This document shows, piece by piece, positions 1-6,460 of a stretch of 10,987 bases of DNA (its first letter is position 1; each line of letters opens with the position of its first letter). Origin of the DNA: Acidobacteriota bacterium (GTDB taxonomy: Bacteria; Acidobacteriota; Polarisedimenticolia; Gp22-AA2); contig JACQNT010000092.1 in assembly GCA_016202915.1 (NCBI GenBank), positions 1-10,987 of the forward strand. Direction: 5' to 3'. The position numbers were made by a program, and so were the translations under genes. The notes below the pieces were generated by a model that worked only from the letters and a program-made list of their open reading frames with translations, did not search any database and had not been told where the DNA came from.

Positions 1-313
1 CCACGCCGTCGGTGCTGCTCACCAGGACCGGGTGCCGGAACGATCCGGCCGCCGTCAGGTCGAACAGGCCGCCGAACGACCCGATGTCGGTCAGGACCCC
101 CTTCTTGAATGTGCCGCGCGCGATGAGACGCAGGCGGTTGAGCGCCCGCATCTTGGCGTCGATGTCGACGCCGGCGTCGCGGTAGATGAGGCCGCGGCCG
201 GTGGCGGGCTTTTGCTTCTCCCCCCGCTCGCGGCTCCCGCGGCCCTTCGCGGCCACAGGGGGGTTCCCCTCGCCGCCGCTCCTGGCCTCCGTCACGGGAC
301 ACCCGCCCCCCAT
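1..313 (-). CDS. purM: Phosphoribosylformylglycinamidine cyclo-ligase, N-terminal part (3' end outside window)
   Basis: AIR synthetase, an ATP-dependent cytosolic enzyme of purine biosynthesis that closes the imidazole ring of AIR. About 104 N-terminal residues are visible. The conserved PurM opening is clear: YRDAGVDID (residues 44-52), GTFKKGVLTDIGSFGGLFDL (67-86) and VLVSSTDGV (96-104), where the family has VSGTDGVGTK. The first 40 or so residues are a Gly/Arg/Lys-rich extension absent from typical PurM, so the start is uncertain. The longest frame begins at ATG 313 (in-frame TAA upstream). GTG 295 has only a G-rich stretch upstream, while GTG 256 has GAGGGG nine bases before it and would give a more normal N-terminus. 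A strong promoter lies just upstream, so the gene need not depend on the operon to its right. Identity is secure; only the start is in doubt. Confidence 0.93.
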   Translation of the reverse strand, partial: MGGGCPVTEARSGGEGNPPVAAKGRGSRERGEKQKPATGRGLIYRDAGVDIDAKMRALNRLRLIARGTFKKGVLTDIGSFGGLFDLTAAGSFRHPVLVSSTDGV

Positions 314-354
314 CGCGCGCAAGTGACAGTCGGATTTCCGCTTATGGGCGGCGG

Positions 355-385
355 ATTATAGCGCAGGCCGCGGAGGATTTGTCAA
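355..385 (-). promoter_or_regulatory. Sigma-70-type promoter of purM
   Basis: On the minus strand a perfect TTGACA (385-380) and a perfect TATAAT (360-355) are separated by 19 bp. Both hexamers match the housekeeping consensus, though the spacer is two bases over optimum. Transcription would start near 348, leaving a leader of about 35 nt to ATG 313 or about 90 nt to GTG 256. The promoter sits in the only sizeable gap (314-417) between the MDR reductase gene and purM. No convincing terminator precedes it: the short GC inverted repeats at 388-413 lack a T-run. Confidence 0.75.
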
Positions 386-417
386 ACGCCGCAGCGGCCT
401 CACGGCCCGGGCCCGCA

Positions 418-1464
418 CTAGACCCGCACTACGATCCGGCCCGTGGCGCCTCGATCGTACAGGGACCGGTGGGCGGAGGCGACCTCCCCGAGCGGCATCA
501 CCTCCGACACGACGGGCCTGATCCTCTTCTCCGTGACCAGCCGGAACGATTCCGACAGCTCGGAGGTCGTGGTGGCGAACGAGCCGCGGATCTCGAGCTC
601 CTTCAGGATGACCAGCCCGGGCATGAACGAGACCGGCCGGGCATCCAAGTTACCGACGACGATCAGGCGGCCGGCGGGCGCCAGGCTGCGCATCGCCTGG
701 TCGAAGGTCAGCGCCCCGGTGATCTCCAGGACGACGTCCACCCCCCGCCCACCGGTCAGCCGGCGCGCCTGCTCGGCGAACTTCAGGTCGGGGGCGACAA
801 TGACCTCCTCGGCGCCGGCCTCCTTGAGGCGCGGCGCCTTGTGCGGCGAGGAGGTGACGGCGTAGACCCTGGCCCCGGTCAGCCGGCAGACCTGGATGGC
901 GTGCAGCCCGACCCCGCCCGAGGCCCCGGTGATGAGGACGCTCTCGTCGAGCTGCACCCCGCCGCGGGCGCGCACCACGTGCAGGGCCGTGCCGATCGTG
1001 CAGGCGCAGATGCAGGCCTGCTCGAAGGGGATCTCGTTCGGCACGCGCGCCAGCCCCTGCTCCTCCGACACGACGAGATCGGCGTAGCCCCCGGGGATCT
1101 CCTCCCCGAAGAAGACCCCTTCCTTGCACAGGGTGGTCCGGCCGCGCCGGCACAGTTCGCAGCGGCCGCAGTGCACCCTCTGGATCGTGGCGACCCGGTC
1201 GCCGGGCCGGAAATGGCTCACGCCGGACCCGATCGCCGCGATCTCGCCGGCGATCTCGTGCCCCATGATGGAGGGAAGCTTCGTGCGCGGCAGCCTCCCG
1301 CTGCGGTTGATGAGGTCGTGGTAGCAGACACCCACGGCGTGCACACGGATCAGGACCTCGCGCGCCCGCAGGGCGCCGGGGTCCGGGGCCTCCACGTCCT
1401 CCAAGCGCAGCTTCTCCGGCCCTCCGAACTCCCTCAGCACCACCGCCCGCATCGACTTCCCCAT
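418..1464 (-). CDS. Zinc-dependent medium-chain alcohol dehydrogenase/reductase, candidate AibC-like enoyl-CoA reductase
   Basis: A 348-residue MDR-superfamily oxidoreductase of full family length. Zinc motifs are intact: catalytic-zinc ligand C47 (GVCYHD), H69-E70 in the GHEIAGEIAAIGSGV signature, and the four structural-zinc cysteines C99, C102, C105 and C113. The Rossmann loop is GASGGVG (180-186). After the second strand the sequence is TSSPHK (204-209) rather than an acidic residue, suggesting NADPH. The ATG at 1464 follows a GGGAGGAG ribosome-binding site. It lies 14 nt after the fused CoA-transferase gene and ends the operon. In the aib pathway of Myxococcus xanthus the last step, 3,3-dimethylacrylyl-CoA to isovaleryl-CoA, is carried out by AibC, an MDR enzyme proposed to use zinc and prefer NADPH. 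That role is inferred here from context; MDR substrates cannot be read from sequence, and an ordinary alcohol dehydrogenase or acryloyl-CoA-type reductase remains possible. Confidence 0.9.
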   Translation of the reverse strand: MGKSMRAVVLREFGGPEKLRLEDVEAPDPGALRAREVLIRVHAVGVCYHDLINRSGRLPRTKLPSIMGHEIAGEIAAIGSGVSHFRPGDRVATIQRVHCGRCELCRRGRTTLCKEGVFFGEEIPGGYADLVVSEEQGLARVPNEIPFEQACICACTIGTALHVVRARGGVQLDESVLITGASGGVGLHAIQVCRLTGARVYAVTSSPHKAPRLKEAGAEEVIVAPDLKFAEQARRLTGGRGVDVVLEITGALTFDQAMRSLAPAGRLIVVGNLDARPVSFMPGLVILKELEIRGSFATTTSELSESFRLVTEKRIRPVVSEVMPLGEVASAHRSLYDRGATGRIVVRV

Positions 1465-1478
1465 CGCCCGCTCCTCCC

Positions 1479-3077
1479 TCAGATCATCCGGTGACGGATC
1501 CCGGCGGGATCCAGCCGGCGCAGCGCTCCGATCTCCTCCGCGGTCGGCTCCGGCGTTTCCGGCGCCTCCGCCCCCTCCAGCGCGAACCCGGTCCTGGAGC
1601 GCAGATCGGCCAGCGACGCGCCGGCGTGGCGCGACACGAGGCGCAGGCGCCCCGCCTCCAGCCGGAGGAGGGCGAGGTCGGTCAGAACCAGCGTCTCGCG
1701 GTTGCGTGGCGAGCCGACCGCCGTGGCGAAGTCAACCCGCTCCACCAGCGACCGGGGCGTGTGCCGCGGCACGATGATGACGACCTTCGGGATGAACGGA
1801 CGCATCGAGGACGACCCGGCGGGGCCCGGCAGCTTCACCTTCGGCCGTCCGTAGTCGCCGATGCAGGTCAGGTTCATCCGCCCCTCCCGGTCCACCTGCG
1901 ACGCCCCGAAGAACATCACGTCGATCCGCCCGCGCCGCGCCAGGTCGAACATCTCCGGGAGAGTGATGCGGGCCCGGCAGAGGTCGAGCAGGGAGACGTC
2001 CACGGAGCTCGCCGAGGCGGAGGCGACCTCCGGGTCCACCGCCCCGACGCAGTTGATGTAGGTCAGCCGCGGCGCCCGCGTCGCCCGCGCCAGGGCGACC
2101 GCCAGCATCGGCAGGGCCGAGGCCACACCCGTGGCCACGACCTCCCCGTCGGCGATGCTCCGGGCCATCCCGACGACGAGCCGGTCGGCGGCCGCCGGAT
2201 CCGCGACCGACTCCGGCCCCGGGCCCGACGGCCGGGCCGGCGATTCCCATGCGCCCGGCCCCCCGGAGGCGCGCAGGAACTCCGCGTGGCCGGCGACCCC
2301 GGTGACGAAGCGGCCGAGGTACTCCGCGACGCGGTCCTCCGACGCGGCCCTGACGTACGCGCGGACGTGGTCGGCGGAGAAGGGATAGAAACGATGGCAG
2401 GAGGTCGGGAAGGCGCCGCCGGGGACGACGGCGATCTTCTCGACGAGCGTCCCGGGGATCGTGGGCCTTTCGATCGCCTCCACCAGGCGCTCCGCCGTCG
2501 CCACGACCCGGGCGCTGGCGCGCGCCAGGAGATCCTCAGCGAACAGGTCGGAGACCAGCAGGTTTCCTTCCCGGTCGGCCTCCTGGGCGTGCAGCAGCGC
2601 GACGTCGGGACGGATGGCGCGGGCGAGCAGCGTCTCCTCTCCCCCGCCGGGGTCCCGGGCCGCCGGCGTCCGGTTCACCTTCCGGTAGTCCGATTCCTCC
2701 CCCCCGGGCGCCGGAAGGAACGGCAGGCCGAACGCCGCGGCCCGGAGTCCCTGGACGATCTCGTAGACGTCCCGCTCGCGCCAGCGGATCGTTCCCCTTT
2801 CGATGGCGCGCCGCGTCGCGGGGGCCACGACGAACCCGCCGTCGTACTGGAACCCCAGGAACCCGAACTCCGCCTCGGCCACCGCTCCCGCCCCCACCAG
2901 GAGGTCGAGGGGCAGGGGGTTCGGCAGGGTCACGACGCGCAGGCCGCGCCTCTTCTGGCGGATCATCTCCGAGACGAGCGCCATCGGCGCCCGGTTCAGC
3001 TGGAACCCGCCGAAGGTCACGAACGCGCCGTCCGCAACCTCCGCGGCGGCCTGCCCGAGCGTCACGATCCGGCTCAT
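1479..3077 (-). CDS. Fused alpha-beta class I CoA-transferase-like protein, candidate 3-methylglutaconyl-CoA decarboxylase
   Basis: A 532-residue protein joining both halves of a glutaconate CoA-transferase-like enzyme. Residues 1-265 are alpha-like (TFGGFQLNRAPMALV, then VGAGAV and RPDVALLHAQEAD). Residues 266-300 are a Pro/Gly/Ala-rich linker. Residues 300-532 are beta-like (GASQVDREGRMNLTCIGDY, VERVDF, LRSRTGF, RLDPAG). The beta half reads YINCVGAVD (340-348) where glutaconate CoA-transferase beta has the catalytic Glu in a VESG context, so Cys343 replaces that Glu. AibB of Myxococcus xanthus also has a cysteine in its active site and, with AibA, is a cofactor-free decarboxylase. The ATG at 3077 overlaps the preceding TGA as ATGA, indicating translational coupling; the open frame further upstream is out-of-frame coding of the beta gene. 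Decarboxylase activity is inferred from the residue swap and neighbours; an ordinary CoA-transferase is less likely. Confidence 0.88.
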   Translation of the reverse strand: MSRIVTLGQAAAEVADGAFVTFGGFQLNRAPMALVSEMIRQKRRGLRVVTLPNPLPLDLLVGAGAVAEAEFGFLGFQYDGGFVVAPATRRAIERGTIRWRERDVYEIVQGLRAAAFGLPFLPAPGGEESDYRKVNRTPAARDPGGGEETLLARAIRPDVALLHAQEADREGNLLVSDLFAEDLLARASARVVATAERLVEAIERPTIPGTLVEKIAVVPGGAFPTSCHRFYPFSADHVRAYVRAASEDRVAEYLGRFVTGVAGHAEFLRASGGPGAWESPARPSGPGPESVADPAAADRLVVGMARSIADGEVVATGVASALPMLAVALARATRAPRLTYINCVGAVDPEVASASASSVDVSLLDLCRARITLPEMFDLARRGRIDVMFFGASQVDREGRMNLTCIGDYGRPKVKLPGPAGSSSMRPFIPKVVIIVPRHTPRSLVERVDFATAVGSPRNRETLVLTDLALLRLEAGRLRLVSRHAGASLADLRSRTGFALEGAEAPETPEPTAEEIGALRRLDPAGIRHRMI

Positions 3078-3931
3078 CGCTCGCCGGGCTTCAGATTGAT
3101 TGCGGCGAGCCGGCCCTCCGGATCGACCGCCTCCAGGGCCGCCCGCTCCGCCCGCGTCGGGGGGAGCGTCACCGGGGCGCTTCCCGCGGGCAGAAGCGGG
3201 AAGCCGGTGCGGCGCCGCACCTCGTCCACCGTGGTGTGCGCGTGGACCGACCGCAGCCGCATCGTCCGCTCCGCCGCGGGACGGCCGTCGTCCGCATCGC
3301 CGAAATCCATCACCGCCAGGGGCGTCACGCAGAGCACCGGCCCTCCTGCCAGGCCGGCCGCCGCGCGTCGTCGCCATCCGGGCACCGAGACGTAGTCCAC
3401 CTTCTCGACGAACCGGCGCGGGGTGTGGTCGGGGGAGAACAGGATCAGCCGCCGCGCCAGCGTCCCGATGGAGGAGGTGCCGATCGACCCCGGCCCGCGC
3501 GTCGTCAGCCGGCCGTCCTTCCCCTTGAGGCCGATCAGGTTGACGCTCCCCTCGCGGTCGATCTGCATCCCCGAGGCGAAGAACACGTCGCAGAAGCGCA
3601 GGGGAGAGGGCGCGCTGGCCACGTCCAGGACGGCGTCGTGGGCTTCCAGGTATTCGATCCTCTCGTGCGACCGGCTGGCCGGGTCGTCGGTCCAGGCGGC
3701 GGGGCCGATCTCCGCCCCGCGCTCGGCCCTGAGGCCGTGCCGGATGACCAGGTCCGGGGCGTGCAGCCGCTGGGCGACCAGCGCCGCCGCGAGCATCAGC
3801 TCGGCGTGCAGCCCGAAGGCGAGGATCTCGCCGTCGCGGAGCTCCCGGGCCACCACGCAGGCCAGCAGGTGCGCCAGGTCGCGCGCGCCGCCCTTGCCGG
3901 CCGACCCGCTGATGCCGCCCGCGCCGCTCAT
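3074..3931 (-). CDS. CoA-transferase family I beta subunit homologue (GctB/AibB/IpdB-like)
   Basis: A 285-residue protein matching the glutaconate CoA-transferase beta fold: ASGMQIDREGSVNLIGLKG (119-137), VEKVDYVSVPGW (175-186), TTVDEVRRRTGF (233-244) and AVDPEG (268-273). At the position of the catalytic Glu of true transferases it reads LVIRHGL (61-67), placing Arg64 there. The usual covalent glutamyl-CoA mechanism therefore looks impossible. CoA-transferase-fold enzymes lacking this Glu are known: AibA/AibB decarboxylase and the ring-opening hydrolase IpdA/IpdB of steroid breakdown. The ATG at 3931 overlaps the alpha-subunit stop as ATGA, and its own stop overlaps the fused gene's start the same way, so the three are probably made in step. 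It is presumably the partner of the alpha subunit just upstream. The exact reaction is not determinable. Confidence 0.88.
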   Translation of the reverse strand: MSGAGGISGSAGKGGARDLAHLLACVVARELRDGEILAFGLHAELMLAAALVAQRLHAPDLVIRHGLRAERGAEIGPAAWTDDPASRSHERIEYLEAHDAVLDVASAPSPLRFCDVFFASGMQIDREGSVNLIGLKGKDGRLTTRGPGSIGTSSIGTLARRLILFSPDHTPRRFVEKVDYVSVPGWRRRAAAGLAGGPVLCVTPLAVMDFGDADDGRPAAERTMRLRSVHAHTTVDEVRRRTGFPLLPAGSAPVTLPPTRAERAALEAVDPEGRLAAINLKPGER

Positions 3932-4869
3932 GCCGCCTGCATCCTCAGCCGCTCGAGCCGCTGCACCGTGATCGTCCTCACGTAGTCCTCGTGCCCCTCG
4001 CAACCGTAGACATGACGCTCCAGGTAGCGCTGGTACGGCCCCGCGTCACCCCGGCGCCGGGCCTCCCCCGCCTCGGCGTATTCGCGGTAGTGCGGCAGAT
4101 CCGGGACGTAGCGGCCGCCGGTCCCGCCCGGGTGCGCACCCCAGGGGATCTCGACGACCAGCGCCCCCCGGATGAGCGTCCTCTCCGGGCTGGCCACGAC
4201 CTCTTCGTTCCTCACCAGACGCTCGACGGAGACGACGACCGGGCCGCGGCAGGCCAGTGCGAGCGCGCGCTCGGCGAACGTCCGCCCCAGGTACGCCTCG
4301 CGGGCGCGCCGCACGTTGCCGTGGGCATCCGCCTCGGGGGCATGGAGGAAGACGATGTCCGGCCGGATCGGCGGCACCCTGAGGTAGCGCCGGCCCTTGA
4401 TCTCCACCTCCTCGATGTCGGAGTTCAGCTCCGGGATGGAGGTCCCCACCCCGCCCGTCCAGAGGACGTACGGCATCCCCCAGGCACCCGCCTTCAGCGC
4501 CAGGTGCCAGAGGCACTCGTCGCACTCCCAGATCTCGATCTCGCCGCGCTCGGCCGCCCGCCGGAAGGCCGGCGCGATCGACAGGACGCGCTCGAAGGCG
4601 ACACCGGCGGTCACCACGCGCCGCACGCAGCCGGCGCCGATCAGGAGGTCGGTCTCGATCCCCGACGTCGGCCCGGAGACCACGGTCAGGTCGCGGACCC
4701 GGCGCCGGATGATCTCGCGCACCAGGGCCATCGGCGGGTTCTGATAGGAGAAGCCCGAGAGGCCGACGACCATGCCGTCGCGCAGGGACGCCACCGCCTC
4801 GGCGGCGCTGACGACCCTCTCGGCCCGCCTCCCTGCCCGCGCGCCGGCTCCGCTCTCGGCCCCGCTCAC
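3928..4869 (-). CDS. CoA-transferase family I alpha subunit homologue (GctA/AibA/IpdA-like)
   Basis: A 313-residue protein with the alpha-subunit layout: a poorly conserved, basic first 20 residues, then LRDGMVVGLSGFSYQNPPMA (29-48), LLIGAGCVRRVV (75-86), the segment ECDECLWHLALKAGAWGMP (115-133), RPDIVFLHAPEADAHGNV (169-186) and VVSVERLV (212-219). From memory, IpdA has a closely similar E-x-D-E segment containing its catalytic Glu, so Glu115 or Glu118 may be functional here; this needs an alignment. The start is a GTG at 4869, overlapping the DUF35 stop as GTGA. The open frame continues upstream, but that is the antisense-free shadow of the DUF35 gene in another frame. It should pair with the following beta subunit as a heteromer. 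Decarboxylase, hydrolase or transferase are all open; the fold assignment is firm. Confidence 0.88.
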   Translation of the reverse strand: MSGAESGAGARAGRRAERVVSAAEAVASLRDGMVVGLSGFSYQNPPMALVREIIRRRVRDLTVVSGPTSGIETDLLIGAGCVRRVVTAGVAFERVLSIAPAFRRAAERGEIEIWECDECLWHLALKAGAWGMPYVLWTGGVGTSIPELNSDIEEVEIKGRRYLRVPPIRPDIVFLHAPEADAHGNVRRAREAYLGRTFAERALALACRGPVVVSVERLVRNEEVVASPERTLIRGALVVEIPWGAHPGGTGGRYVPDLPHYREYAEAGEARRRGDAGPYQRYLERHVYGCEGHEDYVRTITVQRLERLRMQAA

Positions 4870-5273
4870 TGCCGCGGCGGCCGCAGCCGGGGGCGGAACT
4901 TGTAGCCGTAGACGATCGGGCCGTTCTCCGAGGCCTCGTGGATCCGGCGGGTCACCATCTCGACCGGCATGCCGATGCTCAGATCGATGCCGTCGGTGTC
5001 GGCGAGCGGGGCGCTCACCAAGGGGCCCTCCTCCAGGCGCACCATGCCGACGGCGTACGGAGCGACCGACGCGAAGCCGCGCGGAGCCTGCGTGATCCGC
5101 GTGTAGGAGTAGAGCGTGCCGCGGCCGCTGAACGGGAACGGCTCCAGGCCCCCTTTCCTGCACGCAGGGCAGACGGCGCGGGGCGGGAAGAAGCGCCGGG
5201 AGCAGGACGGGCAGGAGGTCCCCTCCAGCCGGTAGAGCGCGCGGCGCATCCGGTGGTAGCGCGGCAGCTCCAC
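4866..5273 (-). CDS. DUF35 zinc-ribbon/OB-fold acyl-CoA-binding protein
   Basis: A 135-residue protein, typical length for the family. It begins with the conserved PRYHRMRRALYRLEGTSC, followed by a rubredoxin-like zinc knuckle with C21, C24, C35 and C38, then an OB-fold region (GRGTLYSYTRI, APYAVGMVRLEEGPLV, IGMPVEMV) ending in YGYKFRP. In archaea DUF35 proteins bridge acetoacetyl-CoA thiolase and HMG-CoA synthase in one complex and share a CoA-binding site for channelling the intermediate. Here the gene directly follows the thiolase, whose stop is one base away, and its own TGA overlaps the next GTG start. The start is a GTG with a GAGGG ribosome-binding site. The same role, holding thiolase and synthase together, is very likely here. 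Confidence 0.93.
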   Translation of the reverse strand: MELPRYHRMRRALYRLEGTSCPSCSRRFFPPRAVCPACRKGGLEPFPFSGRGTLYSYTRITQAPRGFASVAPYAVGMVRLEEGPLVSAPLADTDGIDLSIGMPVEMVTRRIHEASENGPIVYGYKFRPRLRPPRQ

Positions 5274-5274
5274 G

Positions 5275-6426
5275 TCAGGCCCTCAGGATGTGGGTGACGG
5301 AGACCGATCCCGACCCGCCGACGCTCTGGGCCATGCCGACCCGGGCCCCTTTCACCTGCGCCGGCCCCGCCTCGCCCCGGAGCTGCTGCACGACTTCCAC
5401 GATCTGGTACACGCCGCTGGCGCCGACGGGATGCCCCCTCCCCTTCAGTCCTCCCAGCGTGCAGATCGGGATGTCCCCCTCCAGGGCGATCCGCCCCTCC
5501 GCCGCCAGCCTGAGCGCGCTCCCCCGGTCGGCGAAGCCGCACGCCTCCAGGGTCAGGACCGACACGATGCTGAAGGCGTCGTGCACCTCGAACAGGTCGA
5601 TGTCCTTCGGGCCCACCTTCGCCCGGTCATAGGCGAGCCGCGCCGATCCGGCGACCGCCTGCCAGACGAGGGGATCGGCGCGCTCGGCGAGCCCCAGGGT
5701 ATCGGTGGCGCAGGCGGAGGCGGCGATCCGGACGGGCGTCCGGCGGGCGCGGCCCGCCTCGGCCGCCGGGCAGATGAGAAGCGCCGCGGCACCGTCGCAG
5801 ATGCCGGCGGAGTCCAGGACGTTGATCGGGTCGGCGACGACCGGAGAAGCGATGAAGTCGGCCACGGTGATCGGCTGGCGGTACAGGGCGCGCGGGTTGA
5901 GAGCGGCGTTGCGGTGGCTGTTGATGGAGAACGCCGCGAAGTCCTCGCGGCGCGCAGCGTGGTCGTGCATGTAGCGCCGCATCAAAAGGGCGGTGAGCGC
6001 CACGAAGGAGATGCCGAACCCCGCCTCGTAGTCGGCGTCGGCGGCCGTGGCCAGGGCGGCGGTGACCCCGTCGGTCAGGTGATCGGTCATCTTCTCGACC
6101 CCGACCACGAGGGCGTAGTCGTGCGCCCCCGAGGCCACCGCCAGCCAGGCGGCCCGCAGCGCCGCGCCGCCGGAGGCGCAGGCCGCCTCGATCTTCAGCG
6201 CCTCGATCGGCAGCAGCGCCGCGGCGTCGGCGATGGCGGTCGCGAGGTTCTCCTGGCCGGCCAGTTCTCCCGAGAGCATGTTCCCCACGAACAGGGCGTC
6301 CGCCCGGTCGGTCCCGGCGTCCCGCCGCGCCTCGGTGATCGCCTCCACCGCCAGGTCCTCGATCGAGCGGTCCCAGTGCTCCGCCACCGCCGTCTGGCCG
6401 ATGCCGATGATGCCGACGTCCCTCAC
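5275..6426 (-). CDS. SCP-x/archaeal-type thiolase (acetyl-CoA C-acetyltransferase)
   Basis: A 383-residue thiolase of the SCP-x-like archaeal class. Nucleophile Cys83 lies in EAACASGG (80-87), His282 in EVHDAF (280-285) replaces the NEAF motif as is normal in this class, and His332 lies in GGLKGRGHPVGASG (325-338). The C-terminal cysteine of classical thiolases is absent (AQSVGGSGS, 366-374), also as usual for SCP-x-like enzymes. The expected reaction is condensation of two acetyl-CoA to acetoacetyl-CoA, drawn forward by the HMG-CoA synthase encoded 34 nt upstream. GTG start at 6426 with AGGAGG six bases before it. The adjacent DUF35 and synthase genes make a biosynthetic role far more likely than beta-oxidation, although thiolysis of longer acyl chains cannot be excluded from sequence. 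Confidence 0.93.
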   Translation of the reverse strand: MRDVGIIGIGQTAVAEHWDRSIEDLAVEAITEARRDAGTDRADALFVGNMLSGELAGQENLATAIADAAALLPIEALKIEAACASGGAALRAAWLAVASGAHDYALVVGVEKMTDHLTDGVTAALATAADADYEAGFGISFVALTALLMRRYMHDHAARREDFAAFSINSHRNAALNPRALYRQPITVADFIASPVVADPINVLDSAGICDGAAALLICPAAEAGRARRTPVRIAASACATDTLGLAERADPLVWQAVAGSARLAYDRAKVGPKDIDLFEVHDAFSIVSVLTLEACGFADRGSALRLAAEGRIALEGDIPICTLGGLKGRGHPVGASGVYQIVEVVQQLRGEAGPAQVKGARVGMAQSVGGSGSVSVTHILRA

Positions 6427-6460
6427 GCGATCCCTCCTCGGGCGGCCCTCTCCCCGTTCC

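Noticed and set aside
388..413. Rho-independent terminator between the MDR gene and purM
   Set aside because: The inverted repeats are short, the loops too small, and no T-run follows on the minus strand.
3078..3377. Upstream extension of the fused CoA-transferase frame to 3377
   Set aside because: It runs through the beta-subunit gene in another frame; homology begins at the ATG at 3077, which overlaps the beta stop codon.
379..3395. Long plus-strand open frames at 379-1494 and 1491-3395
   Set aside because: They lie antisense to well-recognised MDR and CoA-transferase genes and encode low-complexity Arg/Pro/Gly/Asp-rich translations with no domain; typical of high-GC shadows.
1479..4869. 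Calling the alpha, beta and fused proteins glutaconate CoA-transferases
   Set aside because: The catalytic Glu of the beta subunit is replaced by Arg in one and Cys in the other, so ordinary transferase activity is unlikely.
4870..5163. Upstream extension of the alpha-subunit frame to 5163
   Set aside because: It lies inside the DUF35 gene in another frame and has no family similarity; the GTG at 4869 overlapping the DUF35 stop is the natural start.
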